Source: Candidatus Rifleibacteriota bacterium (GTDB lineage: Bacteria > Muiribacteriota > Ozemobacteria > Ozemobacterales > Ozemobacteraceae). Taken from it: a DNA stretch of 64,000 nt. Both the position numbers and the translations under genes were made by a program. The notes under the pieces were generated by a model. That model was given only the letters and a program-made list of their open reading frames with translations, ran no database searches and was not told the origin of the DNA. Position 1 is the stretch's first letter, and each line of letters opens with the position of its first letter. Below, piece by piece: positions 33,744 to 42,603 of this stretch. The stretch covers positions 25,544-89,543 of the forward strand of contig JAAYVD010000032.1 in assembly GCA_012517355.1 (NCBI GenBank), read 5' to 3'.

Positions 33744-34862
33744 ATGGGCATGGACCGCCGGACCTTCCTGAAAGCAGGCGTGTGCGCCTGCGGGGCCACT
33801 TTCCTGCCGGCCTGGGTGGGCCGCGTTCCGGGGGCGGGGGCTGCTCCCGCCCTTTCCGATCGCGAGGCCTCGTATTACGAGGTGCTGGCCGACGGCCGCA
33901 TTCATTGCCTGCTCTGCCCAAACGGCTGCGTCCGCGCCGAAGGGGAGCGCAGCCGCTGCCTGGTCCGGGAACCCCGGGGTGGCAAGTACCGCGCCTTGGC
34001 GTACGGGCTGCCTTGCGTCCTGGCCATGGACCCGGTCGAGAAGTGTCCCCTCTTCCATTTCCGCCTGCCCGGCAACGCCTTTTCGATAGCCACCGCCGGC
34101 TGCAACCTGGGCTGCCAGTACTGCCAGAACTGGCAGTTCTCCCAGAAGCGCCCGGAAGAGACCCGCAACTTCACGATGACCCCGGCGGAAGTGATAAAAA
34201 AAGCGAAAGAGTACAAGGCCTCCGCCATCTCCTTCTTCTACACCGAGCCCACCATCTATTTCGAATACATGGTCGACATCGCCCGGGCCGCCCGCCAGGC
34301 CGGGCTGCCCACGGTCATGGTGACCGGAGGCTACATCAATCCCGCCCCGCTCGCCGAGCTGACGGCCCTGGTCGACGCCTTCGTGGTCGGGCTGAAAGGT
34401 TTTTCGGAGGACTACTACCGGCAGACCGTCGACGGTTCGCTGGCTCCCGTCCTCGCCACCCTGAAGGCGATCAGAAAGGCGGGGCGGCACCTCGAGGTGG
34501 TCACCCTGCTGGTACCCACCCTCAATGACCGGTTGCCCGAGATCGAGGCCGAGGCGGCCTGGCTGATGCAGAACCTGGGCCCCGACGTTCCGCTGCACTT
34601 CACCCGGTTCAACCCGCAGTTCAAGCTGAAGGGGCTGCCACCCACGCCCATCCAGGTGCTCGAGCAGGCCCGGGCCATCAGCCGGAAGGCCGGCCTGAAG
34701 TTCGTCTACACCGGCAACGTGCCGGCGCACGAAGGAAACCACACCTGGTGCCCGGGTTGCGGCAAGGTCGTGATCGAGCGCCTCGGGTTCCAGGTGCTGC
34801 GCAACGACCTCGCCAACGGTACCTGTCCGCACTGCAAGACGGCCATTCCCGGCCGCTGGTAA
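33744..34862 (+). CDS. amrS: AmmeMemoRadiSam-type radical SAM protein (AmrS) with Tat-like signal
   Basis: The 372-residue protein has a radical SAM cluster motif GCNLGCQYC (Cys120, Cys124, Cys127), a preceding zinc-like CLLCPNGC and EGERSRCLVREP segment, EVIKKAKEYKASAISFFYTEP, and a C-terminal CPGCGKVVIERLGF...CPHCKT zinc pair, all typical of AmrS, a PflA-like enzyme of unknown substrate. I start it at ATG 33744 (GGAG nine nt upstream). The N-terminus, DRRTFLKAGVCACGATFLPA, looks like a twin-arginine export signal, which is odd for a radical SAM enzyme unless it is a vestige or a membrane tether. The Memo and AMMECR1 partners are not in the window. Confidence 0.87.
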   Translation: MGMDRRTFLKAGVCACGATFLPAWVGRVPGAGAAPALSDREASYYEVLADGRIHCLLCPNGCVRAEGERSRCLVREPRGGKYRALAYGLPCVLAMDPVEKCPLFHFRLPGNAFSIATAGCNLGCQYCQNWQFSQKRPEETRNFTMTPAEVIKKAKEYKASAISFFYTEPTIYFEYMVDIARAARQAGLPTVMVTGGYINPAPLAELTALVDAFVVGLKGFSEDYYRQTVDGSLAPVLATLKAIRKAGRHLEVVTLLVPTLNDRLPEIEAEAAWLMQNLGPDVPLHFTRFNPQFKLKGLPPTPIQVLEQARAISRKAGLKFVYTGNVPAHEGNHTWCPGCGKVVIERLGFQVLRNDLANGTCPHCKTAIPGRW

Positions 34863-34886
34863 CCTCACCGGAGGAGGAAGGAAGAC

Positions 34887-36518
34887 ATGAAAAGCCGATC
34901 CGTCCGTCATTCGCGCCGGCCCTTGGGCGATGCGGGAAGTGAATGTCCCGCGTCGTCATCCGTGTCGTCAAACCTGTCGTCATCGGTGTCGTCATCCGTG
35001 TCGGCAAAGGGGCGCTCACGACGTCGTGCTGATCGGTCCCCTGGCGATGCACGATTCGAAGGTTCTGTGCCGCCATCGGTGACGGCCGTGAGCCCCTTCC
35101 GGGCCTGCGCCGGCCGTTCCTCTGGCGATGAGCGACCCGGAAGGTCCGCGCCAGCCTTCGCGTCGACCGGAGTTTCCTGCCGACCGCATGCGGTTCGCTT
35201 CCTGGCCATCGCGCTGGTGTTGGGCGGTCTGGCCCTGCTGGCCGCTTCCCCGGCCCCCGCCAAACCACTGGACATCAAGGAGTTGCAGGACATCCGCGAG
35301 GAGATTTCCCTGCTCAACCTCCTGCGCGGCCTCTACCTGTCGAAGGACCAGGTGCAGAAACTGATGGGCATGGCCCAGAAGCTCCAGGCCCTGCGCCAGG
35401 ACCTGCTCGGCCAGATCGAGGCCGACCGCACCGGCGTCCTGGGCACGTTCGGCGGGCTGCGTGACGCGCTCTACGAGGCGCCCGGCCAGGAGAAGGCGGC
35501 CCAGGAGAAGGCGTCCGCCCTCGACGAACGGTTCAAGGAGGGGAAGGGGGCGCTCGACGACGAGACCTGGCGGCTGGAACGCGAGGCCGAAACGGTGCTG
35601 ACCGCCGCACAACGGGCGGTCATCGAGGGGTTCAAGCCCTGCCTGATCCCGCCCAGGGATCTCAAGAACCCGGTCCGGGTCGGCCAGGCCGCGGCCGAGG
35701 CGGGCATTCTCGGGAAGATCGCCGACCTCATCCATGCCGCCCCCGCCGACCTCTGGCAGGAGCGCGGCGGGCGCCTGCTCGCCCGCCTGACCGACAAGCT
35801 CGAAGAGGAGTCGGGGACGATGACCCCGGCGACCAAGGGGGACCTGCACAAGCGGCTGGCCGCGACGGCGGCCAGCATCCGCGCCCTGTCGGATGTCGAC
35901 TACAACCTGCGCCGCGAGGATCTGGCGCGGGAAATGCTGCTCATCAATCCGCGCGAAGCCCTCAAGCACGGCCACCACAAGGTGGGCAAGATCGGCCAGT
36001 TCCTGCTGTCGGAGGCCGCCGCCAGGGTGTTACCGCGGTGGATCAAGGCCATGGACAAGATGGGAACCCCGCCCGCGTGCGACACGGAAGCCGATGGGGA
36101 AGGCGGCCCGGGGGGGAAGGACTTCTCCCTGGCGGAGGCCGGCGCCAAGGCCCTCGACCAGTTGCAGCGGATGTTCCGCAAGCGCGACGGGCGGCAGAAG
36201 CTCGGGGCGTTCCCGGAGTTCGCCGCCCCGGTCAAGGCGGCCATCGAAGCCGGCGACGCCGACAAGACGCTCGAGGCCCTGCTGGCCTGCTGTGACCGCC
36301 TGATCCCGCTCGGTTCGGGCCCCGATCTCACCCGGGCGATGCTCCAGCTGGCGCGCACCACCGCCCGCCGCAAGAACCTGCCGCTGTTCAACCCCAAGCA
36401 GGATCCTTTCGGGCTGGCAGAGGAACTGAAAGCCGTGCAGGATGCCCCCGACACTCCCGAGGCCTGTGCCAAGGCCCGTTCCCTGGCCGGCCTGGCGGCC
36501 CGCTTCAAGGGGAAGTGA
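34887..36518 (+). CDS. Exported helical protein of unknown function with expanded N-terminus
   Basis: The 543-residue protein begins with a few basic residues (MKSRSVRHSRRP), then about 88 residues of low complexity (Ser/Val repeats from a TGTCGTCATC tandem, then three related units around PLGDAGS, SPGDARF and SSGDERP), and only then a hydrophobic signal core (FLAIALVLGGLALLAA, about 105-121) ending PAPAKP. The mature part (about 125-543) is rich in charged helices (IKELQDIREEISLLNLLRGLY, VQKLMGMAQKLQALRQDL). I know no family. GGAGGAAGGAAG before the ATG at 34887 supports this start, so the low-complexity region appears to be an insertion within the signal-peptide n-region. Confidence 0.75.
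   Translation: MKSRSVRHSRRPLGDAGSECPASSSVSSNLSSSVSSSVSAKGRSRRRADRSPGDARFEGSVPPSVTAVSPFRACAGRSSGDERPGRSAPAFASTGVSCRPHAVRFLAIALVLGGLALLAASPAPAKPLDIKELQDIREEISLLNLLRGLYLSKDQVQKLMGMAQKLQALRQDLLGQIEADRTGVLGTFGGLRDALYEAPGQEKAAQEKASALDERFKEGKGALDDETWRLEREAETVLTAAQRAVIEGFKPCLIPPRDLKNPVRVGQAAAEAGILGKIADLIHAAPADLWQERGGRLLARLTDKLEEESGTMTPATKGDLHKRLAATAASIRALSDVDYNLRREDLAREMLLINPREALKHGHHKVGKIGQFLLSEAAARVLPRWIKAMDKMGTPPACDTEADGEGGPGGKDFSLAEAGAKALDQLQRMFRKRDGRQKLGAFPEFAAPVKAAIEAGDADKTLEALLACCDRLIPLGSGPDLTRAMLQLARTTARRKNLPLFNPKQDPFGLAEELKAVQDAPDTPEACAKARSLAGLAARFKGK
34940..35160 (+). repeat. In-frame low-complexity insertion with tandem units and a dispersed-element copy
   Basis: TGTCGTCATC-type units repeat at about 34950-35003. 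Three diverged units containing GGCGATG follow. The stretch 35038-35086 aligns without gaps with the 49-nt element at 58748-58796 (about 33 of 49 positions) and keeps a near-palindromic GCCGCCATCGGTGACGGC core. Confidence 0.6.
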
Positions 36519-36856
36519 CCTTCCGGGCCCGATCGGTCCTGTCGTGGATGGTTTCGTGGCCTCGATCTACGGGCAGACGTTGGCGCCGCCTCACGACCTC
36601 TCGAAGAGCGGCAGCCGGCCCTCGGCGAAGACCGGCAATCCTTGGCAAAACAAGGCTTCCCAGCCACAGCTGATGCAGGCAATGAGGTCGAAGAGATTCC
36701 CAAGCCGATGCTGATGATTCCTGCCTGGACCATGCCTCTTTCACGGGGGCGGGTCCCGCTTCCGATCAGCCCGGTCTGCGCCCAGCCGCGTCCATTCGCG
36801 GCCGAGGCCTCTTCGGCCGTCGCCCTGCCAGAGCCACTGGGGCCGGTTCGCGGGGG
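36519..36856. other. Intergenic region without a recognisable gene
   Basis: These 338 nt contain short open frames on both strands, none with family character or a ribosome binding site. Composition is slightly less GC-rich in the middle (36640-36730). Confidence 0.6.
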
Positions 36857-39364
36857 ATGGTGAACATGCCGCGGGCTGTCGGGTTGCTGATCGCCTTCCT
36901 GCTTGGGTTCTGGGCAAACCTGGCTCAGGTGGCCACCCTGCGGCTGTATCTCGGCCTGTTCTATGGCACCGAGATCCACCTGGGACTCTTCCTGGGCCTG
37001 TGGCTGGCCGGCGTCTCGGCCGGCGGGGCCCTGGCCGGCTGGCGCCCGTGGACGACGCGGGCGGTGCTGGCCATGATGGGCCTGGCCCCGGTCGCGGTGC
37101 TGGCGGTGGCGGTGGCGGGGTTGCTGGCGATGCCTGCCCAGAGCGGCACCTTCCTGCCCACCCTGCCGGTGGTCCTGTTCCTGGCGGCGGTGGTCCTGCC
37201 TTTGGCCATCCCGGTTGGGATGGTCCTCCCTGCGATCCTGCGCGATTCGGGGGCCGAGCTCGGGCGGGCATACGGGGTCGAGGCCCTGGGCGGCTTCGCG
37301 GGGGGCGCCCTGCTGTCCTGGGGGTTGGGGGGAACCGCCCCCGCCGCGCTCACCCTGGCGGTTCTGCCGGTGGTGCCGCTGACGGCGTGGCTGGCCGGGG
37401 TGCGCGTCGGGCGGCTCCTGCCCGGCCTCCTCGCGGTGGTCTGGGCGCCGCTCGTGGCCTGGGGGTTCCCGGGCCTGGCCCAGGCGTGGGAAGCCCGGGT
37501 CTGGGAGCACTTCCACCCCGGCTACCGCCTTGCCGACACGCTCGAGACGCCCTACCAGCGGATCCAGGTCGGGGAATACCAGGGCCAGCGGAGCCTGTAT
37601 GCCAACGGGACCTTCGCCGCCGCCTGGCCTGATGCCGCCCGGGCGGAGGAGCGGGCCCACGCCTTCATGACCGTCCTGCCCGACCCGCGCCGGGTGCTGA
37701 TCCTGGGGGTTCCCACCCCCGACCTGGTGGCCGAGTTCCTGAAATATCGGGGAGTCGAGGTGACCGTGGCCGACCTCGACACCATGGTGTTGCGGTATCT
37801 TCTTGGCGAGCAGGGCGGGGGAAGTCCGGGTGCGGAGTCCCGACCCGGCTTGGACCCGATTCCCGGCCACGGTGCCACCGCGTCGGGGAAATCGGGGTGG
37901 CCGGCCGGGGGTTTTCCCCGGACGCACCCGGGGAGTGACCTGCGGGGGAATGGCTGCTCTTCGCCGTCGGCCGGTCTTCCCTCGCCCTCGTCCGCCTGGT
38001 CCGGGGGGAGCGGGACCCTGAGTTCTCCCACCACGCTCCCTGCCGGAGGGGATTCTCGGGAGAGTGACCGTCCCGGCCGTCTCCTTCCGGCCCCGTTCGT
38101 CCTGCGCGAGGAGGACCCGCGGGCTTTCGTCCGGGACCACCCCGGAGCCTTCGACGGGATCCTGGTGCTGCCGGCCGACCCCACGACGTTGGTCGGGAAC
38201 CGGCTGTTCACGCGGGAGGCGTTCGCCGAGATGGCGGCCGCGCTGGCGACCGGGGGGGTGTTGTGCGTCTCGGTGGCGGGGGCGGAAAACTACCTGGGGC
38301 CGGAACTCGAGACGGTCATCCTGTCGACCCACCGGGCGCTGGTTCCCTCGTTCGCCGAGGTGTTCGCGGTGCCTGGCGAGCAGATCTCGTTCTGGGCGGC
38401 GCGGACGCCCGGCGTGCTGGCCACCGACCCGCAGGTCCTCGGCGCGCGGCTGGAAGCCCGTGGCATTCCGACCGGTTCCTTTCTGCCGCTGAGCTTTTCC
38501 AACCTCCTGCAGCCGTTCCGGGTCGACGAAGTGCAAGGGTGGCTCCGGCGGGACGTCGAGGTCGCCGACAACACCGACGCCCACCCGCGGGCCTTCCTGC
38601 GGCAACTCCTGCTGTGGGACATCTTCAGCGGCTCCCAGATGTCCACGGCCATTCGGGGGGCGGAACGGCTGGGCATGGGCGTGGCCCTGCCCCTCCTGCT
38701 CGGGGCGGCCCTCCTGCTGGGCCTGGCCCTCTGGTTGAGTGGTCCCCGCCGCGGTCGGATCGGCCTGTTGGCGGCCGGGGTGGCCGTTTCGGGCGGGGGC
38801 GGGTTGCTGGCGGAGATCATCCTGCTGCTGATGTACCAGAGCCGCCAGGGGGCGATGTTCCAGATGGTCGCGTTGTTTTTCGGCCTCTACATGCTCGGCC
38901 TGTCGACGGGGGCCCACCTCGGCCGAGCCTGGGGGTTCGCCACTCCCGGCCGGCTGCGCGTGCTGAAGGTCAGCCAGTTCGGGATGGTCGCCGCCTGCCT
39001 CGCCCTGCTGCGGTTCCCCGCCTGGCACACGGGCCCGGTCATCGGCGCCGCCGTCTTTCTGGTGGCCTTCCTCGACGGCATCGAGTTCCCGGCGGTCGAC
39101 GCGATCCTGAAGGGCTGGGGCATGGCCCCCGGCCGCTCCGCCGGCCTGCTGATCTTCTCCGACAACTTCGGCGCCCTCTGGGTCGGCCTCGCCAGCGGCA
39201 TCTGGCTCCTGCCCGTCCTCGGCATGCCCGGCAGCCTGTATCTCCTGGCCGCCGCGCTGCTGCTCAACGTTCTTGGCCTACTGGGGTTTCCCCTGCCCCT
39301 CAATCGGAAAGGCCATTTCCCAGGGTTGGGTTCCGAAGCAAGTCTCTCCCACAAGGGAAACTAA
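36857..39364 (+). CDS. Membrane protein with spermidine-synthase-like domain between transmembrane halves
   Basis: The 835-residue protein has an N-terminal set of membrane spans (LLIAFLLGFWANLAQVATL, AVLAVAVAGLLAMP, VVLFLAAVVLPLAIPVGMVLP and others), a cytosolic polyamine-synthase-like Rossmann domain (ETPYQRIQVGEYQGQRSLYANG, RVLILGVPTPDLVAEFLKYRGVEVTVADLD, DGILVLPADPTTLVGNRLFT) and a second membrane half from about residue 610. This matches the fused spermidine-synthase/MFS-like proteins whose function is not known. The canonical acidic decarboxy-SAM ligands are poorly kept. A Gly/Ser/Pro-rich insertion of about 95 residues (nt 37810-38097) splits the Rossmann domain just after VADLDTMVLRYLL. 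The start could also be the ATG at 36866. Confidence 0.8.
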   Translation: MVNMPRAVGLLIAFLLGFWANLAQVATLRLYLGLFYGTEIHLGLFLGLWLAGVSAGGALAGWRPWTTRAVLAMMGLAPVAVLAVAVAGLLAMPAQSGTFLPTLPVVLFLAAVVLPLAIPVGMVLPAILRDSGAELGRAYGVEALGGFAGGALLSWGLGGTAPAALTLAVLPVVPLTAWLAGVRVGRLLPGLLAVVWAPLVAWGFPGLAQAWEARVWEHFHPGYRLADTLETPYQRIQVGEYQGQRSLYANGTFAAAWPDAARAEERAHAFMTVLPDPRRVLILGVPTPDLVAEFLKYRGVEVTVADLDTMVLRYLLGEQGGGSPGAESRPGLDPIPGHGATASGKSGWPAGGFPRTHPGSDLRGNGCSSPSAGLPSPSSAWSGGSGTLSSPTTLPAGGDSRESDRPGRLLPAPFVLREEDPRAFVRDHPGAFDGILVLPADPTTLVGNRLFTREAFAEMAAALATGGVLCVSVAGAENYLGPELETVILSTHRALVPSFAEVFAVPGEQISFWAARTPGVLATDPQVLGARLEARGIPTGSFLPLSFSNLLQPFRVDEVQGWLRRDVEVADNTDAHPRAFLRQLLLWDIFSGSQMSTAIRGAERLGMGVALPLLLGAALLLGLALWLSGPRRGRIGLLAAGVAVSGGGGLLAEIILLLMYQSRQGAMFQMVALFFGLYMLGLSTGAHLGRAWGFATPGRLRVLKVSQFGMVAACLALLRFPAWHTGPVIGAAVFLVAFLDGIEFPAVDAILKGWGMAPGRSAGLLIFSDNFGALWVGLASGIWLLPVLGMPGSLYLLAAALLLNVLGLLGFPLPLNRKGHFPGLGSEASLSHKGN

Positions 39365-39461
39365 CCCGGGGTGGGGGCACCCAGCCCGCCGTTTGCAGGG
39401 GACTCTCGAATGGGGCTCCCCAACATCGACCAAGAAAGGAGACAAGGTCAACCGGGGAAGC

Positions 39462-40601
39462 TCAGGCCATGACTTCCAAACCAAAATCCCTGAGAATGGC
39501 GGTTTGCATGGCCGAAGGATACTCTCGCCGCAGGACATCGGCGATTTCGTCGGAGTAACTGCCGCCAATGACGATCACTGCCTCAACCGGATCTTGCCGG
39601 AGAGTGCCGGGCGGGACGATGGGAAGGTGTGTCGCTGGGGTGAAGCGGCCCTGTTTGAAAGGTGCCGAATCGACGACATACCTGACCTTGGCGGAAATTC
39701 CGGAAAGGGCAATGATGGCCAGGGCCTGATGGCCGGCCCCCCAGATGGCCACCCTTTTGGCGCCGAACCGGTCAATGAATTGGTTGATCTCCGAGGTGAT
39801 TCGGGCCTGGTACTCATGGAAGCTGGAAATTTCCAGGGGTCTGCGCTTCCGGACGACTGCGGAAAGAACGTATTCGTCGCGCAGATCGCAGCAATCGAGC
39901 ACTTCAAAACCGTTGATTCTCAACGTGTTGTGAAATGTTTCTTCCGTGAAATACAGGAGATGATCCGTTGTAAACTCCGAGAAGATCCTCTTCCGCACCA
40001 TCATGCTGAAATTTGGGACTTCGACCAGTCCGATCCCACCATCGGTCAAATTGTTCCAGATCGCCTTCAACGCAGTATTCGGATGGGGCATGTGCTCGAG
40101 AAACATCAGTAGGAAGAAAGCGTCGAACGGCCCGTGGGGAAATGCCCCAAGTTCTGGTTCGGGATATCCCCGAAACACCTTGAGTCCCTTCTCCTGACAT
40201 ACTTTCACCGCGCAATTGCCATACTCCAGTCCAAAGGCTTCAACCTCGACCTCTCGCAGGAGCTCGAGAAACTCCCCACGCCCACACCCAATCTCGATGA
40301 CTTTCTTCCCGCGAAGGGAATACTTTGCGACCAACTCGGAAAACTGCCTCGTCTTTGCTTCCCGGATGATCGGGGAAACCCCGACAGCACGAATCACCTC
40401 CCGGAAATACGGTACCGGTTCGTTGTCCAATTGGATCAAACCACAGCCGGTACATTGGTGCACGGCCAGGTCGGTGCCCCTTTCCCCAGCCACAGAAGCT
40501 GCGTCAGGAAAATTCTGGGCAGCTTTTGGCATATTCTGATACTTCAGCAAGGGAGTGGGGAAAAAATCATTGCAACACACGCGGCAAGTGCAAACCTTCA
40601 T
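39462..40601 (-). CDS. Sugar C-methyltransferase-like SAM methyltransferase
   Basis: The 379-residue protein starts with a zinc-finger-like pair, CTCRVCCNDF and CTGCGLIQL, then a class I SAM-binding core (VIEIGCGRGEFLELL, with LMFLEHMPHPNTALK) and a C-terminal Rossmann-like domain (RVAIWGAGHQALAIIAL, VIVIGGSYSDEI). This three-part layout is that of TylC3/NovU-type C-methyltransferases acting on nucleotide-linked keto sugars. It is the last gene of the minus-strand glycan operon; its ATG overlaps the stop of the preceding glycosyltransferase (ATGA, 40598-40601). Codon use is less GC-rich than in genes left of 39364. Confidence 0.85.
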   Translation of the reverse strand: MKVCTCRVCCNDFFPTPLLKYQNMPKAAQNFPDAASVAGERGTDLAVHQCTGCGLIQLDNEPVPYFREVIRAVGVSPIIREAKTRQFSELVAKYSLRGKKVIEIGCGRGEFLELLREVEVEAFGLEYGNCAVKVCQEKGLKVFRGYPEPELGAFPHGPFDAFFLLMFLEHMPHPNTALKAIWNNLTDGGIGLVEVPNFSMMVRKRIFSEFTTDHLLYFTEETFHNTLRINGFEVLDCCDLRDEYVLSAVVRKRRPLEISSFHEYQARITSEINQFIDRFGAKRVAIWGAGHQALAIIALSGISAKVRYVVDSAPFKQGRFTPATHLPIVPPGTLRQDPVEAVIVIGGSYSDEIADVLRREYPSAMQTAILRDFGLEVMA

Positions 40602-41557
40602 GAATTCCGCTCCTTGTCCGCGAAATTGATTTTCTCTTCTTCGATGACGAGCGGGTGCATTTTCACCTGGGTCAGGATGGCCCCGACGTACTCGCCGATG
40701 ATGCCGATGAAAATGAGCTGCACGGCGGAAAAGAAGAACAAACCCACGACCAGTGGCGCCAATCCCAGGGTGAAGGTGTTCCAATACAGGAGTTTGTAAA
40801 CGAGATAGATGACGGCCACCACCAAGCTCAGCCCCGCCAGGCAGAATCCGGAAAATGTCGCCAACCGTAGTGGGAGGATGGAGTGATTTACGAACCCAGA
40901 CATCGCGAAATCGTAATACGTGAAGAGATCATGCTTTGATTGCCCGTGTTTGCGTGGCGGCTGGTCAAAGTGGATCACCGCTCGACGGAAACCGATCTCA
41001 CTGACGAGGCCCCGAAAATAGGGGTTGGGGTCCGGAAACCGTTTCAGGGCATTCATGAATTTCCGATCATAGAGTCCAAAACCCGTGAAATTCTGGATGA
41101 TCCCCTCTGATTTCGAAAACACCGTCAGCAATCGGTAATACAGGCTTCGCAAAAAGAAAACCAGGGAATTCTCTCCACTCGAATTCTTGCTTGCCACGAC
41201 AACTGGGAAGGACTGCTCCCACTTCCCGAGGAAATCCGCGATCAGTTCCGGGGGATCCTGAAGATCGGAACTCATGAGCACAACAGCATCCCCCGACGCC
41301 TGCAGGAAAGCATGATATCCCGATCGGATGGGGCCGAAATTGTTGGCATTCATAATCACTTTGAAATTCGGGTCTTGGGCGGCCAGGCGCCGAAGAATGT
41401 CCCGACTGCCGTCTGTCGAGCAATTGTCGGCCATGATGATCTCGTATGAGTAATGCGGAAATCGGGACAAAGTTCCGATCACCCGGTCATAGAACTCCTG
41501 AAGGTTGTCCTCTTCGTTGTAACAACCGCTGACAATACTGATCAATTTGCGTTCCAT
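40598..41557 (-). CDS. Family 2 glycosyltransferase with two C-terminal membrane helices
   Basis: The 319-residue protein resembles bactoprenol glucosyltransferases (GtrB/ArnC type): ISIVSGCYNEEDNLQEF, MADNCSTDGSRD, ANNFGPIRSGYHAF, MSSDLQDPPELI with the metal Asp pair, and a C-terminal pair of spans (FSGFCLAGLSLVVAVIYLVY and APLVVGLFFFSAVQLIFIGI) ending in IGEYVGAI. It loads a sugar onto undecaprenyl phosphate at the inner membrane. It sits between the second radical SAM gene and the C-methyltransferase on one minus-strand transcript. A GtrA-like protein, the usual flippase partner, is encoded at 48597-49079. Confidence 0.92.
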   Translation of the reverse strand: MERKLISIVSGCYNEEDNLQEFYDRVIGTLSRFPHYSYEIIMADNCSTDGSRDILRRLAAQDPNFKVIMNANNFGPIRSGYHAFLQASGDAVVLMSSDLQDPPELIADFLGKWEQSFPVVVASKNSSGENSLVFFLRSLYYRLLTVFSKSEGIIQNFTGFGLYDRKFMNALKRFPDPNPYFRGLVSEIGFRRAVIHFDQPPRKHGQSKHDLFTYYDFAMSGFVNHSILPLRLATFSGFCLAGLSLVVAVIYLVYKLLYWNTFTLGLAPLVVGLFFFSAVQLIFIGIIGEYVGAILTQVKMHPLVIEEEKINFADKERNS

Positions 41558-41559
41558 GT

Positions 41560-42603
41560 TCAGTCTCGTGATGGAGAATTCTTCTTTCGAAGATTCTCCA
41601 CGGGAAATCCGTCGATGTCGTCCCGGGTGTAGTGGTCGCTGAGATAGACATCACAACGGGCGCAGGAGGAGTTTTCGTGCTTCCGGTTTTCGAGTTGCAT
41701 CTTTTGGAACTCGAACCAGCGCTCAGAATTCCACAAGTCACGCAGATCGAGTTCCTCGACATTGCCCAGGGTGGTGCCACCAATGAAATCCACGCAACAC
41801 GGAGCGATGTCCCCATTGCTGCGGATGGCCATGGTGGTGAAGGGCATGGGGCAGGCGATTCTCCTGGTGCTGTGCTGATGCAAGTCGGCAAGGGCCTTCC
41901 CCAGGGCCTCCTGATAATAGTTCTTCAGGAAATCGGAAGAGCCAGTCTTGATCCAGGAATGGGGCTTGTCGATATACACTTCGTCAGTTACGTCCTGGAA
42001 CAGGCGAAGAAAACGCTCGTTTTCCTCCCCGAAGGAATCGAGCATCTTGGCACTGACGAACGGCCTCTCTGAGCGCTGCTGGATCTTGGTTTCCCGCAGG
42101 AGACGCAGATTTTCGCGAATGGTGCTGAGGAGGACCGTGGACCCGGTAACCTCCTCGTGTCGTCGTTGGTCGGTGGCATAGATGGAAACCCTGGCGTAAT
42201 CCAGCTGGAACCTGACCATTTTTTCGGCGATCTCTCTGGTCAGGAGGGACGCATTGGTCGTCGTCTCGACCCGTTCTGCGACCCCCGCCTCCTTGGCCAG
42301 ACGGATCATGTCGCAGAAATCGGGGTTGACCAAGGGCTCGCCGTACAAGCTGAGCTTCAAGACCTTGAGCCTGGGCCCTTCCCATTCCAGCAATTGCTTC
42401 AGGATCCGCCTGAACCGCGTCATCGGCATGTTCTTCCGGCTGCGGGAAAAGGATGTCTCTTCCTGCAGGCTTTGAAAACACTGGATACATCGGAAATTGC
42501 ATAGGCTCGAGGGTTCCACGAGCACCGTGAATGGCTTGGGCAGGGGGAGGATCTCCCGCAGATTCTGCCGGTTGGTGGATTTCAGGTCGGTGTATTTGAT
42601 CAT
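41560..42603 (-). CDS. Radical SAM/SPASM-type protein in glycan island (second)
   Basis: The 347-residue protein has a radical SAM motif in EPSSLCNFRCIQCFQ (CxxxCxxC) and YGEPLVNPDF in place of the GGEP strand, with TTTNASLLTREIAEKM after it. The C-terminal part has Cys residues typical of SPASM auxiliary-cluster domains: RIACPMPFTTMAIRSNGDIAPCCVDF, then NSSCARCDVYLSDH. Members of this group oxidise or epimerise peptides, alcohols or sugars; the substrate here is unknown. Its ATG shares a base with the stop of the upstream radical SAM gene (TGATG at 42601-42605), so the pair is coupled. Confidence 0.87.
   Translation of the reverse strand: MIKYTDLKSTNRQNLREILPLPKPFTVLVEPSSLCNFRCIQCFQSLQEETSFSRSRKNMPMTRFRRILKQLLEWEGPRLKVLKLSLYGEPLVNPDFCDMIRLAKEAGVAERVETTTNASLLTREIAEKMVRFQLDYARVSIYATDQRRHEEVTGSTVLLSTIRENLRLLRETKIQQRSERPFVSAKMLDSFGEENERFLRLFQDVTDEVYIDKPHSWIKTGSSDFLKNYYQEALGKALADLHQHSTRRIACPMPFTTMAIRSNGDIAPCCVDFIGGTTLGNVEELDLRDLWNSERWFEFQKMQLENRKHENSSCARCDVYLSDHYTRDDIDGFPVENLRKKNSPSRD

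Noticed and set aside
35900..39028. 1042-residue minus-strand frame
   Set aside because: Antisense of two plus-strand genes; Gln/Arg/Gly/Pro-rich with no motif.
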